From Spirosoma aerolatum (GTDB taxonomy: Bacteria > Bacteroidota > Bacteroidia > Cytophagales > Spirosomataceae), in NCBI RefSeq assembly GCF_002056795.1, contig NZ_CP020104.1, positions 1,251,001-1,315,000 on the forward strand: a stretch of 64,000 nucleotides of DNA, written 5' to 3'. Position 1 is the stretch's first letter; the number at the start of each line of letters is the position of its first letter. The notes beneath the pieces are model-generated. The model did not search any database and had not been told where the DNA came from. It saw only the letters and a program-made list of their open reading frames with translations. Positions 7,113 through 15,291 of the stretch are shown here, in pieces. The translations under genes and the position numbers were made by a program.

Positions 7113-9473
7113 TTATTCCGTTTTAAGTGATTTTGCTGGATTGATCAGAGCCGCTTTTATCGATTGGAACGACACGGTTAGCAAGGCAATACCTACGGCC
7201 AGCAGGCCCGCCAGCACAAACATCCACCACTGAATCTGAACTTTGTACTCGTAGTCGGCCAGCCATTTATCCATCGCGTACCAGGCTATGGGCGAGGCAA
7301 TCAGGATCGAGATGATCACCAGCCGCACAAAGTCTTTGGACAGTAACGCAACGACACTGAGTATGGATGCACCCAAAACTTTGCGAATGCCAATTTCTTT
7401 GGTGCGTTGCTGGGCCGTAAACGTTGCCAGACCAATCAAACCCAGGCATGAAATAAGGATCGTCAGGCCAGCGAACAGGCCCGAAAGGGTGGCAATCCGT
7501 TGTTCGTTATCGAATTTTCGGGCATACTCCTGATCGATAAATTTATAATCGAACGGATATTCCGGGTTATATTTTTTGAAAATAGCCTCGGCTTTGCGTA
7601 GGTTCTGTTCGGTTGAATTGGCCGGGTTCAGTTTGATATGCATGATACTGAGCCAGCCTTTACTACCTTCGATGGCCATTGGCTTGGTTGGGAAATAGGG
7701 CGACTGAAGAATAAAATCTTTAATGACCCCCACCACGTGCCAGTCGCGTCCATTGTCTTGTACGACCTGACCAATTGGCTGTTTAAAGCCCATTAATTTG
7801 ACGGCCGACTCGTTCAGAATCATCGCTGTTGAGTCGCTGGGGTATTGTTTCAGGTCGAAGTCGCGGCCCTGTACCAGTTGTAGGCCCGTCGTTTTAATCA
7901 GGTTATCGTCGGCACCGAACCGATCAATGATGGTTTTGTCATTTTGAGCTTTCCCTGCCCATTGAAAGCCCCAGCTATTGCTCCATCCCTGCGTAAGTGG
8001 TGCACTGGTTTTGCTGATCGAAACAGCTACCTGGCTGGCCATCAGCTCGTTCTTGATGAGTTCGTAGTTTTTGCCAATATCACCCGACAGGCTGTGATAG
8101 ATCAGATTGTCTTTAGCATAGCCCATGCTTCGGTCGCGGGCGTACTGAATCTGCTCACGAACAATGATGGTGCTGATTATCAGCATAACGGCAAAGGTGA
8201 ACTGAAGTACAACCAGCACTTTCCGGGGCGTTATGAGGGCATTTACCTTTCGGAAGTGGCCCTTTAACACGTTTACGGGTTTAAAAGATGAGAGAAAAAA
8301 TGCTGGATAACTACCCGCCAGCAGTCCGGCCAGCAGCACAAAACCGCCGAAAAAGAACCAGGCATACAGTTGGTTGTAAGGAACCGACAGGAGTTTGTCG
8401 GTCAGCGTGTTGAAGGCGGGTAAACTGGCCTGCACAATACCAAGGGCGGCAATGCCCGCCAGAAAAGCAATTAAAATAGACTCGCCCAGGAACTGAGCAA
8501 TCAGTGAACCGCGCTGTGCTCCCGATGCTTTCCGAATGCCCACCTCTTTGGCTCGTTTCTCGCTGCGGGCCGTACTTAGGTTCATAAAATTGATGCAGGC
8601 AATCAGCAGAATAAAAATGGCGATGAGGCCGAAGAGTTTGACAAAATCAATCAGGCCCCCGTTTTCGACACCATGAGTAAAACTGGAGTATAACCGCCAC
8701 CGGCTCATGGGATAGAGAAAAACCTCGCCTTTCGGGTCGTCTTTATCATACCGTTTACGCAGCAATTTTAACTTGGGCTCTATGGAGGCCAGCGTGGCCT
8801 TCGGTTTCAATTCGACATACGTTTGGGTTGAATTATTGCCCCAATATTCGTCGTCATTGCCGTTTTGTCTGTTGTAGGCCCAGGATAGTAGATACTCAAA
8901 GTTGAAGCGGGTGTTGGTGGGCAGGTCTTTCAACACGCCGGTTACGGTGAATAAATCCTTGTTGTTCAGTTTTACAGTACGACCCATGGGGTCAGTATTG
9001 CCGAACAACTTTTGCGCCAGCTTCTCGGTAACGACAAGGGTATTCGCCCCATTCAGTACCGTTTTTGGATTGCCCCGCAGCAAAGGGAAACTGAACATGC
9101 TCAGGAACGTCGAATCTACGACATTACCTTTTACCACCAGCCGTTTATCGCCAACCGTAAATAGCATGTCCTGGGTCCAGTCGACACGGGCTGTGCGTTC
9201 TACTTCCGGGAAATCACGGGTCATGGTCTTCGCCAGCACCCGTGGCGTCGTATTCCAGCATTCGAGTTTATTGCTGAAAATCGACCGATTCCAGGCTTCA
9301 TAAATTCGGTCCTTCTTTTCATGAAACTGATCGTAGCTGAGTTCGTGCTGGATCCAGAGAATAATCAGAATGGCACTGGCCATGCCGATAGACAGACCGA
9401 CGATGTTGATAACCGAAAAGCCCTTACTGCGCAATAAATTTCGAAGCGCTATTTTGAGGTAGTTGGTTAGCAT
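7113..9473 (-). CDS. Double-FtsX (MacB_PCD) ABC transporter permease C
   Basis: 786 residues, ATG at 9473, opening MLTNYLKIALRNLLRSKGF and the DELSYDRY-like motif HELSYDQFHEKKDRIYE at the first periplasmic boundary. Coupling motifs are RAKEVGIRKASGAQRGSL (a Ser where most copies have Leu or Met) and RTKEIGIRKVLGASILSV. The C-terminus is NPAKSLKTE. The tail (WLADYEYKVQIQWWMFVLAG) resembles G, K and M more than the neighbouring B. The divergent Uma2-like gene starts only 41 bp from its start codon. The predicted promoter of that gene (9463-9493) overlaps this permease's first codons, so the two starts could interfere with each other. Confidence 0.95.
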   Translation of the reverse strand: MLTNYLKIALRNLLRSKGFSVINIVGLSIGMASAILIILWIQHELSYDQFHEKKDRIYEAWNRSIFSNKLECWNTTPRVLAKTMTRDFPEVERTARVDWTQDMLFTVGDKRLVVKGNVVDSTFLSMFSFPLLRGNPKTVLNGANTLVVTEKLAQKLFGNTDPMGRTVKLNNKDLFTVTGVLKDLPTNTRFNFEYLLSWAYNRQNGNDDEYWGNNSTQTYVELKPKATLASIEPKLKLLRKRYDKDDPKGEVFLYPMSRWRLYSSFTHGVENGGLIDFVKLFGLIAIFILLIACINFMNLSTARSEKRAKEVGIRKASGAQRGSLIAQFLGESILIAFLAGIAALGIVQASLPAFNTLTDKLLSVPYNQLYAWFFFGGFVLLAGLLAGSYPAFFLSSFKPVNVLKGHFRKVNALITPRKVLVVLQFTFAVMLIISTIIVREQIQYARDRSMGYAKDNLIYHSLSGDIGKNYELIKNELMASQVAVSISKTSAPLTQGWSNSWGFQWAGKAQNDKTIIDRFGADDNLIKTTGLQLVQGRDFDLKQYPSDSTAMILNESAVKLMGFKQPIGQVVQDNGRDWHVVGVIKDFILQSPYFPTKPMAIEGSKGWLSIMHIKLNPANSTEQNLRKAEAIFKKYNPEYPFDYKFIDQEYARKFDNEQRIATLSGLFAGLTILISCLGLIGLATFTAQQRTKEIGIRKVLGASILSVVALLSKDFVRLVIISILIASPIAWYAMDKWLADYEYKVQIQWWMFVLAGLLAVGIALLTVSFQSIKAALINPAKSLKTE

Positions 9474-9493
9474 AGGTGTATGTATTAAATTTG
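9463..9493 (+). promoter_or_regulatory. Bacteroidota-type promoter for the Uma2-like gene at 9515
   Basis: TTG at 9463-9465, 20 bp, then TAAATTTG at 9486-9493, fitting the TTTG-N19/20-TAnnTTTG consensus. It lies 21 bp before the ATG at 9515 and downstream of an in-frame GTG at 9476, which therefore cannot be the start of a transcript from this promoter. Confidence 0.45.
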
Positions 9494-9514
9494 TTTGAAA
9501 CCGACGACAAGGCT

Positions 9515-9958
9515 ATGTATAATTCACCGATGAACGCTCCGTTTTTTGTTCATGATGACATGAGCGTTTATGGGCTTAAAGCTCATCAACGGATTATTTC
9601 TAAGCTCAATTCAGGATTGGGACCGCTTTTTTACCACAAGCATACGTTACATCTGGAGCCGTTGCCAGAAACAATGCTTAATGAAGGCGAAGCTAGCCCC
9701 GTTCCTGACTTAATTCTTTACGACAATCAAAATCGGGTCACACCTATCATAATCGAAGTTTGTCATACAGATGGCCTTCGTCGGGACTTACGGAAGGTCA
9801 TTAGGCTTATCGACGATGATGACTATGGCATTATCGAAGGTTTTATCTACGACTACATCGCTAACCAGTGGTTCCGCTATCGAATGGGTGATGGTGGTTT
9901 ACCAACCGAATCGTCCTTCTCAGAGCTACTTCAACTAGACTTAAATCAATTCCTTTAA
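9515..9958 (+). CDS. Uma2-like (DUF820, PD-(D/E)XK fold) protein, copy 1
   Basis: 147 residues from ATG 9515. The alignment with copies at 17826 and 45689 and the promoter position both favour this start over GTG 9476. Features of the Uma2 fold: an N-terminal helix with HQRIISKLN, then PLPE near residue 50, PDLILYD (acidic residue) and IIIEVCHT (Glu), then RRDLRKV and a GIIEGFIYDY strand. Uma2 proteins belong to the restriction-endonuclease-like superfamily; few have a proven function. It is divergent from permease C (41 bp) and its stop faces the permease D stop 17 bp away. Very similar proteins occupy the same position beside two other permeases. It might be a degraded nuclease or a binding protein; activity is unproven. 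Confidence 0.8.
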   Translation: MYNSPMNAPFFVHDDMSVYGLKAHQRIISKLNSGLGPLFYHKHTLHLEPLPETMLNEGEASPVPDLILYDNQNRVTPIIIEVCHTDGLRRDLRKVIRLIDDDDYGIIEGFIYDYIANQWFRYRMGDGGLPTESSFSELLQLDLNQFL

Positions 9959-9975
9959 GCCCTTCCTGGCTCTTT

Positions 9976-12360
9976 TTATTCCGTTTTAAGTGATTTAACT
10001 GGATTCATCAAGGCAGCTTTTATACTTTGGAAACTGACGGTAGCCAGGGCAATAACGGTAGCAATCAGACCGGCCAGTAGGAAGAACCACCAGGCAAGCT
10101 CGATCTTGTAGGCAAAACTTTGCAGCCATTGATTGGCAATGTACCAGGCAACCGGTGTAGCCACGACGATTGCGATGAGAACCAGCTTGAGAAAATCCTT
10201 GCTCAGCAAGGCGACAATACTCGCCACCGAAGCGCCCAATACTTTCCGAACACCAATCTCTTTCGTCCGGGCTTCAGCGGCAAAAGCAGCCAGCCCAAAC
10301 AAGCCCATGCAGGCAATTAATACGGCCAGTATAGTAAAGGTAAGTAAGACATGTCCCTGTTTTTGCTCGGCCTGATACTGTTGGGAGAAGTTCTCGTCCA
10401 GAAAATGGAAGCTTAACTCCGCATCGGGGTCAAATTTCTGGTAAACCGACTGGATATAAGCCAGTGCTTCGGTTGTTTTGGCAGGCCGAATGCGCACATA
10501 CAGATTATCTTTTTGATCAGGAGCGGGCATTTGCAACACCAGTGGCTCAATTTTATGCTGGAGCGAGTACGTATGGAAGTCCTTGACAACGCCGATCACC
10601 CGTGCTTCAACGGTTTGATCTTTGCCCAGGAAATACTTGACTCGCTTACCCACCGGATGCTGCCACCCCAGCGTTTTGGCCAGGGTTTCATTCACAAGCA
10701 CCGCGCCAAACCCATCACTGATCGACTCGGTAAAGTTGCGACCGTCCAATAGTTTGATTTGCATTGTATTCAGGTAATCGGCATCGACCTGGAACGTTTG
10801 AACGACCTGCGTGCTCGTTGGCATGATACCATTTTGCTCGAAAAACATGCCATTGGTGCCGATGTTGTTGTTGCCAATCGGATTGGTGGCGGCCGATACC
10901 TGCTCAATCAGCGGACTTTTTCGCAGCTCTTCTTTCAACGATTGAATCTGTTTGCGGACGCCCTGATTATCCAGATGGAAGGTTAATACTTGGTCTTTAT
11001 TGAAGCCCAGGTCTTTATGCAAAAAATAACCCATCTGACGGTAAATAACCCACGAACAGGTAATCAGGACAACAGCCGCAACGAACTGAAACACAACCAG
11101 TGCTTCGCGGAATCGGCTGCCGCCGAGTTTCGTCCCCAGCCGTCCATTGAGAGCTATTACCGGCCGGAAGCCGGAAAGAAGAAATGCCGGATAAAGACCA
11201 CTGCCAACGCCCAGCAAAACGGTAAATGCCATCAGCACCAGACCCGTAGCCACAGGGCCATATTGACTTAACGTCAGCGATTTGCCTGCCAGGTCATTGA
11301 ACAGAGGTAAGGCTGACTTGGCTACTATTAGTCCGACCAGACTAGCTAGAAATGCCATCAGCATCGACTCGGTCAGGAACTGGCTTATCAACTGACCACG
11401 ACGGGAGCCAATTGCTTTCCGAACGCCTACTTCGCGGGTACGGGCAATAGATCGGGCGGTGTAGAGGTTGACATAGTTGATACCGGCAATCAGTAAAATC
11501 AGGGCAGCCACCACGGCAAAGGTATAAATGGTGGTACTGTTGCCGTTTGGACTAAGTTCGTAATCCAGGTGCGAATGCAGGTGAATGGAGGTTATGGGCT
11601 GTAACTCCATCCGGTAGGTTACGTCGCCCATTTCCCGTTTAAGGTATTTGGGGAAGAACGAAGCCAGTTTAGGTTCCAGCGTTTTGTAATCGCTGCCTTT
11701 GGCTAGCAGCAAGTAGGTATACAGCTCAAAATTCTGCCAGCCGTTGGTATAATTGTCGGGTAGCGAACGCAGGGCACTGAATTGTAAATGTGAGTTGGAC
11801 GGAGTATCCTCGATCACCCCTGTCACCTTGTTGGGAAAGTGGTTGCTGAATTCAATTGTCTGTCCAACGGCTTTAGCGGCATCGCCAAACAGTTTTTCGG
11901 CCAGGCTTTTGGTCAGAACGATACTTTGCGGCTGCGTGAGGGCGCTGGCTGGATCGCCGTATAGAAACGGGAAGGAGAAAACGTCGAAGACCGTTTTATC
12001 GGCAAACATGATGTCGCCAACGTCCAGTTTTTTATCCTTGTACGTGATCTGTCCACCTCCTTCGGGATGAATGCGTACGGTTTTTTCAATGTCAGGGTAT
12101 TCGGCCTTTAGCGCGTCGGCAAAAGGGGCAGATGTAGGTGCCAACTGGAGGTTACCACCGGGCCAGTTCGCATAGTGAACGACCCGAACAATCCGGTCGG
12201 CATGGGTATGAAAACGGTCGTAGCTGAGTTCGTGAATGATGTACAGGCTCATCAGCCCGACAGCCGCCAGACCAATCCCCATGCCTACAACGTTGAGACT
12301 ACTAAACAGGCGGTTTTTCCAAAGATTCCGCAGTGCGATTTTGAGGTAGTTTCTGATCAT
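9976..12360 (-). CDS. Double-FtsX (MacB_PCD) ABC transporter permease D
   Basis: 794 residues, ATG at 12360. The first periplasmic boundary reads HELSYDRFHTHADRIVRV. Coupling motifs are RTREVGVRKAIGSRRGQL and RTKEIGVRKVLGASVASI; the C-terminus is NPVKSLKTE. The second periplasmic domain carries GVVKDFHTYSLQHKIEPLV. It is the first gene behind one of the four tandem-dyad plus sigma-54-like promoter regions, with the -12 element about 36 nt before the start codon. Transcription leftward would run through the antisense Uma2-like gene into permeases C and B, so a D-C-B unit is possible, though the 500-bp gap between D and C makes this uncertain. Confidence 0.95.
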   Translation of the reverse strand: MIRNYLKIALRNLWKNRLFSSLNVVGMGIGLAAVGLMSLYIIHELSYDRFHTHADRIVRVVHYANWPGGNLQLAPTSAPFADALKAEYPDIEKTVRIHPEGGGQITYKDKKLDVGDIMFADKTVFDVFSFPFLYGDPASALTQPQSIVLTKSLAEKLFGDAAKAVGQTIEFSNHFPNKVTGVIEDTPSNSHLQFSALRSLPDNYTNGWQNFELYTYLLLAKGSDYKTLEPKLASFFPKYLKREMGDVTYRMELQPITSIHLHSHLDYELSPNGNSTTIYTFAVVAALILLIAGINYVNLYTARSIARTREVGVRKAIGSRRGQLISQFLTESMLMAFLASLVGLIVAKSALPLFNDLAGKSLTLSQYGPVATGLVLMAFTVLLGVGSGLYPAFLLSGFRPVIALNGRLGTKLGGSRFREALVVFQFVAAVVLITCSWVIYRQMGYFLHKDLGFNKDQVLTFHLDNQGVRKQIQSLKEELRKSPLIEQVSAATNPIGNNNIGTNGMFFEQNGIMPTSTQVVQTFQVDADYLNTMQIKLLDGRNFTESISDGFGAVLVNETLAKTLGWQHPVGKRVKYFLGKDQTVEARVIGVVKDFHTYSLQHKIEPLVLQMPAPDQKDNLYVRIRPAKTTEALAYIQSVYQKFDPDAELSFHFLDENFSQQYQAEQKQGHVLLTFTILAVLIACMGLFGLAAFAAEARTKEIGVRKVLGASVASIVALLSKDFLKLVLIAIVVATPVAWYIANQWLQSFAYKIELAWWFFLLAGLIATVIALATVSFQSIKAALMNPVKSLKTE

Positions 12361-12393
12361 GACCGGCGTTTAGTGTTAAGATACTACGCCTAC

Positions 12394-12409
12394 AACAAAT
12401 ACACGACCA
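12394..12409 (-). promoter_or_regulatory. Candidate sigma-54-type -24/-12 promoter for permease D
   Basis: On the minus strand it reads TGGTCGTGTATTTGTT, with GG and the -12 TTG at sigma-54 spacing (consensus TGGCACG-N4-TTGC). The -12 G is followed by T instead of C. It lies 66 bp downstream of the dyads and about 35 nt before the start codon. Confidence 0.45.
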
Positions 12410-12474
12410 AATCTTTTTATTAGAGTTATGCTATTGACTGTCAGTGGTATAACTTGTTGGATATTGAACATCTT

Positions 12475-12511
12475 TGTCCGCAAACGGACGCCCAGTTGTC
12501 ATTTACGGACA
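12475..12511 (-). promoter_or_regulatory. Tandem-dyad operator/UAS, copy 2
   Basis: The first dyad is TGTCCG-CAAA-CGGACG (12475-12490). The second half-conserved dyad ends in TTACGGACA (to 12511); only its GGACA half is intact. The dyad starts are 21 bp apart. Same order and spacing as copies 1, 3 and 4. Confidence 0.6.
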
Positions 12512-12594
12512 GGCGGCCCGGCGGGATTTAGCTGATTTGACTGATCGACCCTGATTTTCTAACAGCATTCAAAGAAGGTGGTCAGTCAAATCAC

Positions 12595-12763
12595 GAAGCT
12601 GTTTAAACTTTCCTGCTTAGAACAGAAATTGGAGTGTTTTGTCATGCTGACGAAGGAAGCATCTTCGGTAACAGCATTCTTATAGCTATCGAAGATGCTT
12701 CCTTCGTCAGCATGACAAAAACGCCCCTGTTTGGGCTCCATCTGTAAAAATTTAAACAGCTTC
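12595..12763. repeat. Nested palindrome, dispersed CATGCTGACGAAGG family, copy 1
   Basis: The inner arms 12637-12667 and 12690-12720 are exact 31-bp reverse complements with a 22-nt loop; the word is CATGCTGACGAAGGAAGC. The outer arms GAAGCTGTTTAAA (12595-12607) and TTTAAACAGCTTC (12751-12763) are exact 13-bp complements and almost concentric with the inner pair, while the DNA between has diverged. Two further copies of the inner sequence lie at 32298-32384 and 51504-51594. Confidence 0.9.
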
Positions 12764-12783
12764 CACATAAACCCCGGTTCAGA

Positions 12784-15171
12784 CTACTCGCTGCGCAAGC
12801 TTTTCACCGGATTGGTTATGGCGGCTTTTACGCTTTGGTAAATAACCGTTGCCCAGCAAATCAGGAGGGTAAGCACGCAGGCAGCTATAAATACCCAAAC
12901 GCCGATGTCGGTTTTGTACGGGAAATTCTGCAACCATTTATACATCGAATACCAGGCTATGGGTATCGCGATGGGAAACGAGAAGAGCACCAGTTTCGTG
13001 AAGTCTTTCGATAGCAGCACCACCACACTCGACACCGATGCGCCCAGCACCTTCCGAACGCCAATTTCTTTGACCCGCTGCTCGGTGGTAAAGGTCGCCA
13101 GGCCAAACAGCCCCAGACAGGCAATCAGGATAGTCAGCGCTGAAAAAGCAGTGAAGATGCGACCCCGTAGCTCATCGGCCTCATAGGCCGACGCAAAGTC
13201 CTGATCCAGAAAGCGGTATTCAAACAACTTGTCGGGGTAGGTTTCGCGCCATGTCTTGCCGATGAAAGCCAGCGTTTGTTCCACGTTCTGGGGCTGTATT
13301 TTGATGTGAATCACAGGATTGGCACGCCGACAAAGGATAATCAGCGGCTCAATCGGATTGTAGAGCGACTGCTGATGGAAGTCTTTGACAACGCCGATTA
13401 CCTGTGCTGTTGGCGGGCTTGGCTGACCATTTTGCGGTAGACCGCCCAGAATCACTTTTTTGCCCAGCGGTTCTTTCCAGCCCATGCGTTGTACGGCTGC
13501 CTGATTGACAATGACGGAGTTGAGCGTATCGGCGGGAATTTTATCGGAAAAATCACGCCCCTGTACAACGTTCATCCCCATCGTTCGGAGGTAATCGTAA
13601 TCGACCTGCATCGGTTTGAAGCCCATCTCTTTCAGGCCGGTATTCGACTCGACGGTGAAAATGACCCGGCCGCCAATATTGCTGGTGGGTGAGGAGGCTG
13701 AAGCTACTTCCCGAATGTTTGGATTGGCTAGCAGACTATTGCGCAAGGAATAAAAACGCTCGCGGGGTTGCCGGTCCTGGTAGTTGACGGTCAGCACCTG
13801 CTCGCGGTCGTACCCCATGTCATGATTGCGCATGAAGTTCAGTTGCTTATACACAATCCAGGTGCAGATGAGCATGATGAGCGAGATGGAAAACTGCGCA
13901 ACAACCAACGCTTTTCGGAAGAAACTACCGCCTTTGGCATTGAACGACCCTTTGAGCACCGCTGCCGGTTCGAAAGCTGATAGATAGAATGCTGGATAAC
14001 TACCGCTGATGAAGCCTGTAAACACGACAATGGACAAGGCTATCAACAGAAACTGTGGTCGGAGTAATTCGACAAAATGGATGTCTTTACCCGAAACGCT
14101 ATTGAAAAAGGGGAGCAGAATCAAGACCAGAATCAGGCTGGATACCAACGCCAGTACCGTCATCAGAACGGATTCGGTCAGGAATTGAGCCATTAGTCGG
14201 CTTCGCAACGAGCCCATCACTTTTCGAAGACCAACTTCTTTAGCCCGCTTGGCTGAACGGGCCGTTGCCAGATTCATGTAGTTTATACTCGCAATCAGGA
14301 GCATAAAAAAAGCAACCGCACTGAACGTATAGACGTACCCGATATTGCCGTTCGATTCACCTTCCATGTTCGAATACAGGTGGATACTCGTCAGCGGTTG
14401 GAGTTCGTAAGTAACTTTGATGCCCATCCGTTTGAAGATAGGGCCGATGTATTTATCGTACACCTGCGGAAACTTACTGACCAGTATATTGGTGTCGAAA
14501 TGCTCGGGCAACACGAGGTAGCTATAGATGTAAAAACCGCCCCAAACCGTAGCCGCCTGCCGTTCGTCCCGGCCTGTCGATAGCAGAGCGTTGAAGGTAA
14601 AGTGGGAGTTTTTGGGAATGTCTTCCAGTACGCCCGTTACTTTGTAGAAGGTTGTATCATTGGTTTGTAACGACTGCCCCAGTGCGCTATTCGAACCGAA
14701 AAATTTCTGAGCAGCTGTCTCCGTCAGGACCACACTACCCGGCTGATTGAGTGCTGTTTTGGGATCGCCTTCTACAAATTTGTAGCTGAATACGTCGAAC
14801 ACCGTAGAGTCGGCCGAATAGACGTTTTCCTCATAAAATCGTTTCTCCCCCTGCCGAAACAGCATCCGACCATAGGGAAAGAACCGCACGTAGTTTTTTA
14901 CGAACGGGTAATCTTTTTTCAGCGTGGGCGCCAGCGCCGGTTGGGTACTGCTCCAGCGGTTCACTTTATCCGGCTCGGTAATGTGTGAAACGATGCGGTA
15001 AATCTGCGAAGCCTTGGCCTGATACCGATCGTAGCTAAGCTCGTCGGTCACGTAGAGCAGTAGAAGTAATCCACAGGTGACCCCAATGGTCAGACCCAGA
15101 ATGTTGATCAGGCTGTAAAACTTGTCTTTGCGCAAGTTCCGCCAGGCGATTTTCAGATAATTAAGGAGCAT
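12784..15171 (-). CDS. Double-FtsX (MacB_PCD) ABC transporter permease E
   Basis: 795 residues, ATG at 15171, opening MLLNYLKIAWRNLRKDKFYS, with DELSYDRYQAKASQIYRI after the first helix. Coupling motifs are RAKEVGLRKVMGSLRSRL and RVKEIGVRKVLGASVSSV (Val for the usual Thr). The last membrane block is unusual: PYKTDIGVWVFIAACVLTLL replaces the common FAYKI-I-WWxFxLAGLLA stretch, yet the end NPVKSLRSE is standard. The pre-membrane segment YIGPIFKRMGIKVTYELQPL resembles the equivalent part of G and K. It is preceded by permease F, whose stop is 120 bp upstream with a palindrome in the gap. Confidence 0.95.
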   Translation of the reverse strand: MLLNYLKIAWRNLRKDKFYSLINILGLTIGVTCGLLLLLYVTDELSYDRYQAKASQIYRIVSHITEPDKVNRWSSTQPALAPTLKKDYPFVKNYVRFFPYGRMLFRQGEKRFYEENVYSADSTVFDVFSYKFVEGDPKTALNQPGSVVLTETAAQKFFGSNSALGQSLQTNDTTFYKVTGVLEDIPKNSHFTFNALLSTGRDERQAATVWGGFYIYSYLVLPEHFDTNILVSKFPQVYDKYIGPIFKRMGIKVTYELQPLTSIHLYSNMEGESNGNIGYVYTFSAVAFFMLLIASINYMNLATARSAKRAKEVGLRKVMGSLRSRLMAQFLTESVLMTVLALVSSLILVLILLPFFNSVSGKDIHFVELLRPQFLLIALSIVVFTGFISGSYPAFYLSAFEPAAVLKGSFNAKGGSFFRKALVVAQFSISLIMLICTWIVYKQLNFMRNHDMGYDREQVLTVNYQDRQPRERFYSLRNSLLANPNIREVASASSPTSNIGGRVIFTVESNTGLKEMGFKPMQVDYDYLRTMGMNVVQGRDFSDKIPADTLNSVIVNQAAVQRMGWKEPLGKKVILGGLPQNGQPSPPTAQVIGVVKDFHQQSLYNPIEPLIILCRRANPVIHIKIQPQNVEQTLAFIGKTWRETYPDKLFEYRFLDQDFASAYEADELRGRIFTAFSALTILIACLGLFGLATFTTEQRVKEIGVRKVLGASVSSVVVLLSKDFTKLVLFSFPIAIPIAWYSMYKWLQNFPYKTDIGVWVFIAACVLTLLICWATVIYQSVKAAITNPVKSLRSE

Positions 15172-15192
15172 AGGAGTAAGGGGAAAGGAGCA

Positions 15193-15282
15193 GGGAGCAA
15201 GGAGTCGGGAGCGAGGAGTTGGGAGTAGTAATGGAGGACGTACTCCCTACTCCCAGCCCCTCGCTCCATGCACCTTGCCCCT
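15193..15282. repeat. Imperfect long palindrome next to the permease F stop
   Basis: The core pairs 15208-15228 with 15247-15267 (21 bp, two mismatches) around an 18-nt loop. Pairing resumes outward (CAAGG 15198-15202 with CCTTG 15273-15277), all on one axis. It ends about 9 nt before the stop at 15292. The plus strand is GGGAG-rich on the left and CTCCC-rich on the right. Confidence 0.75.
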
Positions 15283-15291
15283 CGCCCCAAG

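Larger units (their letters stand above)
12361..12783. other. 423-bp non-coding region between permeases D and E
   Basis: No credible gene. From left to right it holds the sigma-54-like element (12394-12409), the tandem dyads (12475-12511) and a nested palindrome (12595-12763). Short open frames crossing the palindrome exist only because both arms lack stops in that frame. Confidence 0.7.

Noticed and set aside
9476..9514. GTG start at 9476 for the Uma2-like gene
   Set aside because: It lies upstream of the predicted -7 element and the extra 13 residues are absent from the two close copies.
12586..12768. 60-codon frame crossing the 12.6 kb palindrome
   Set aside because: The frame arises because the two palindrome arms both lack stops; the translation shows no family resemblance.
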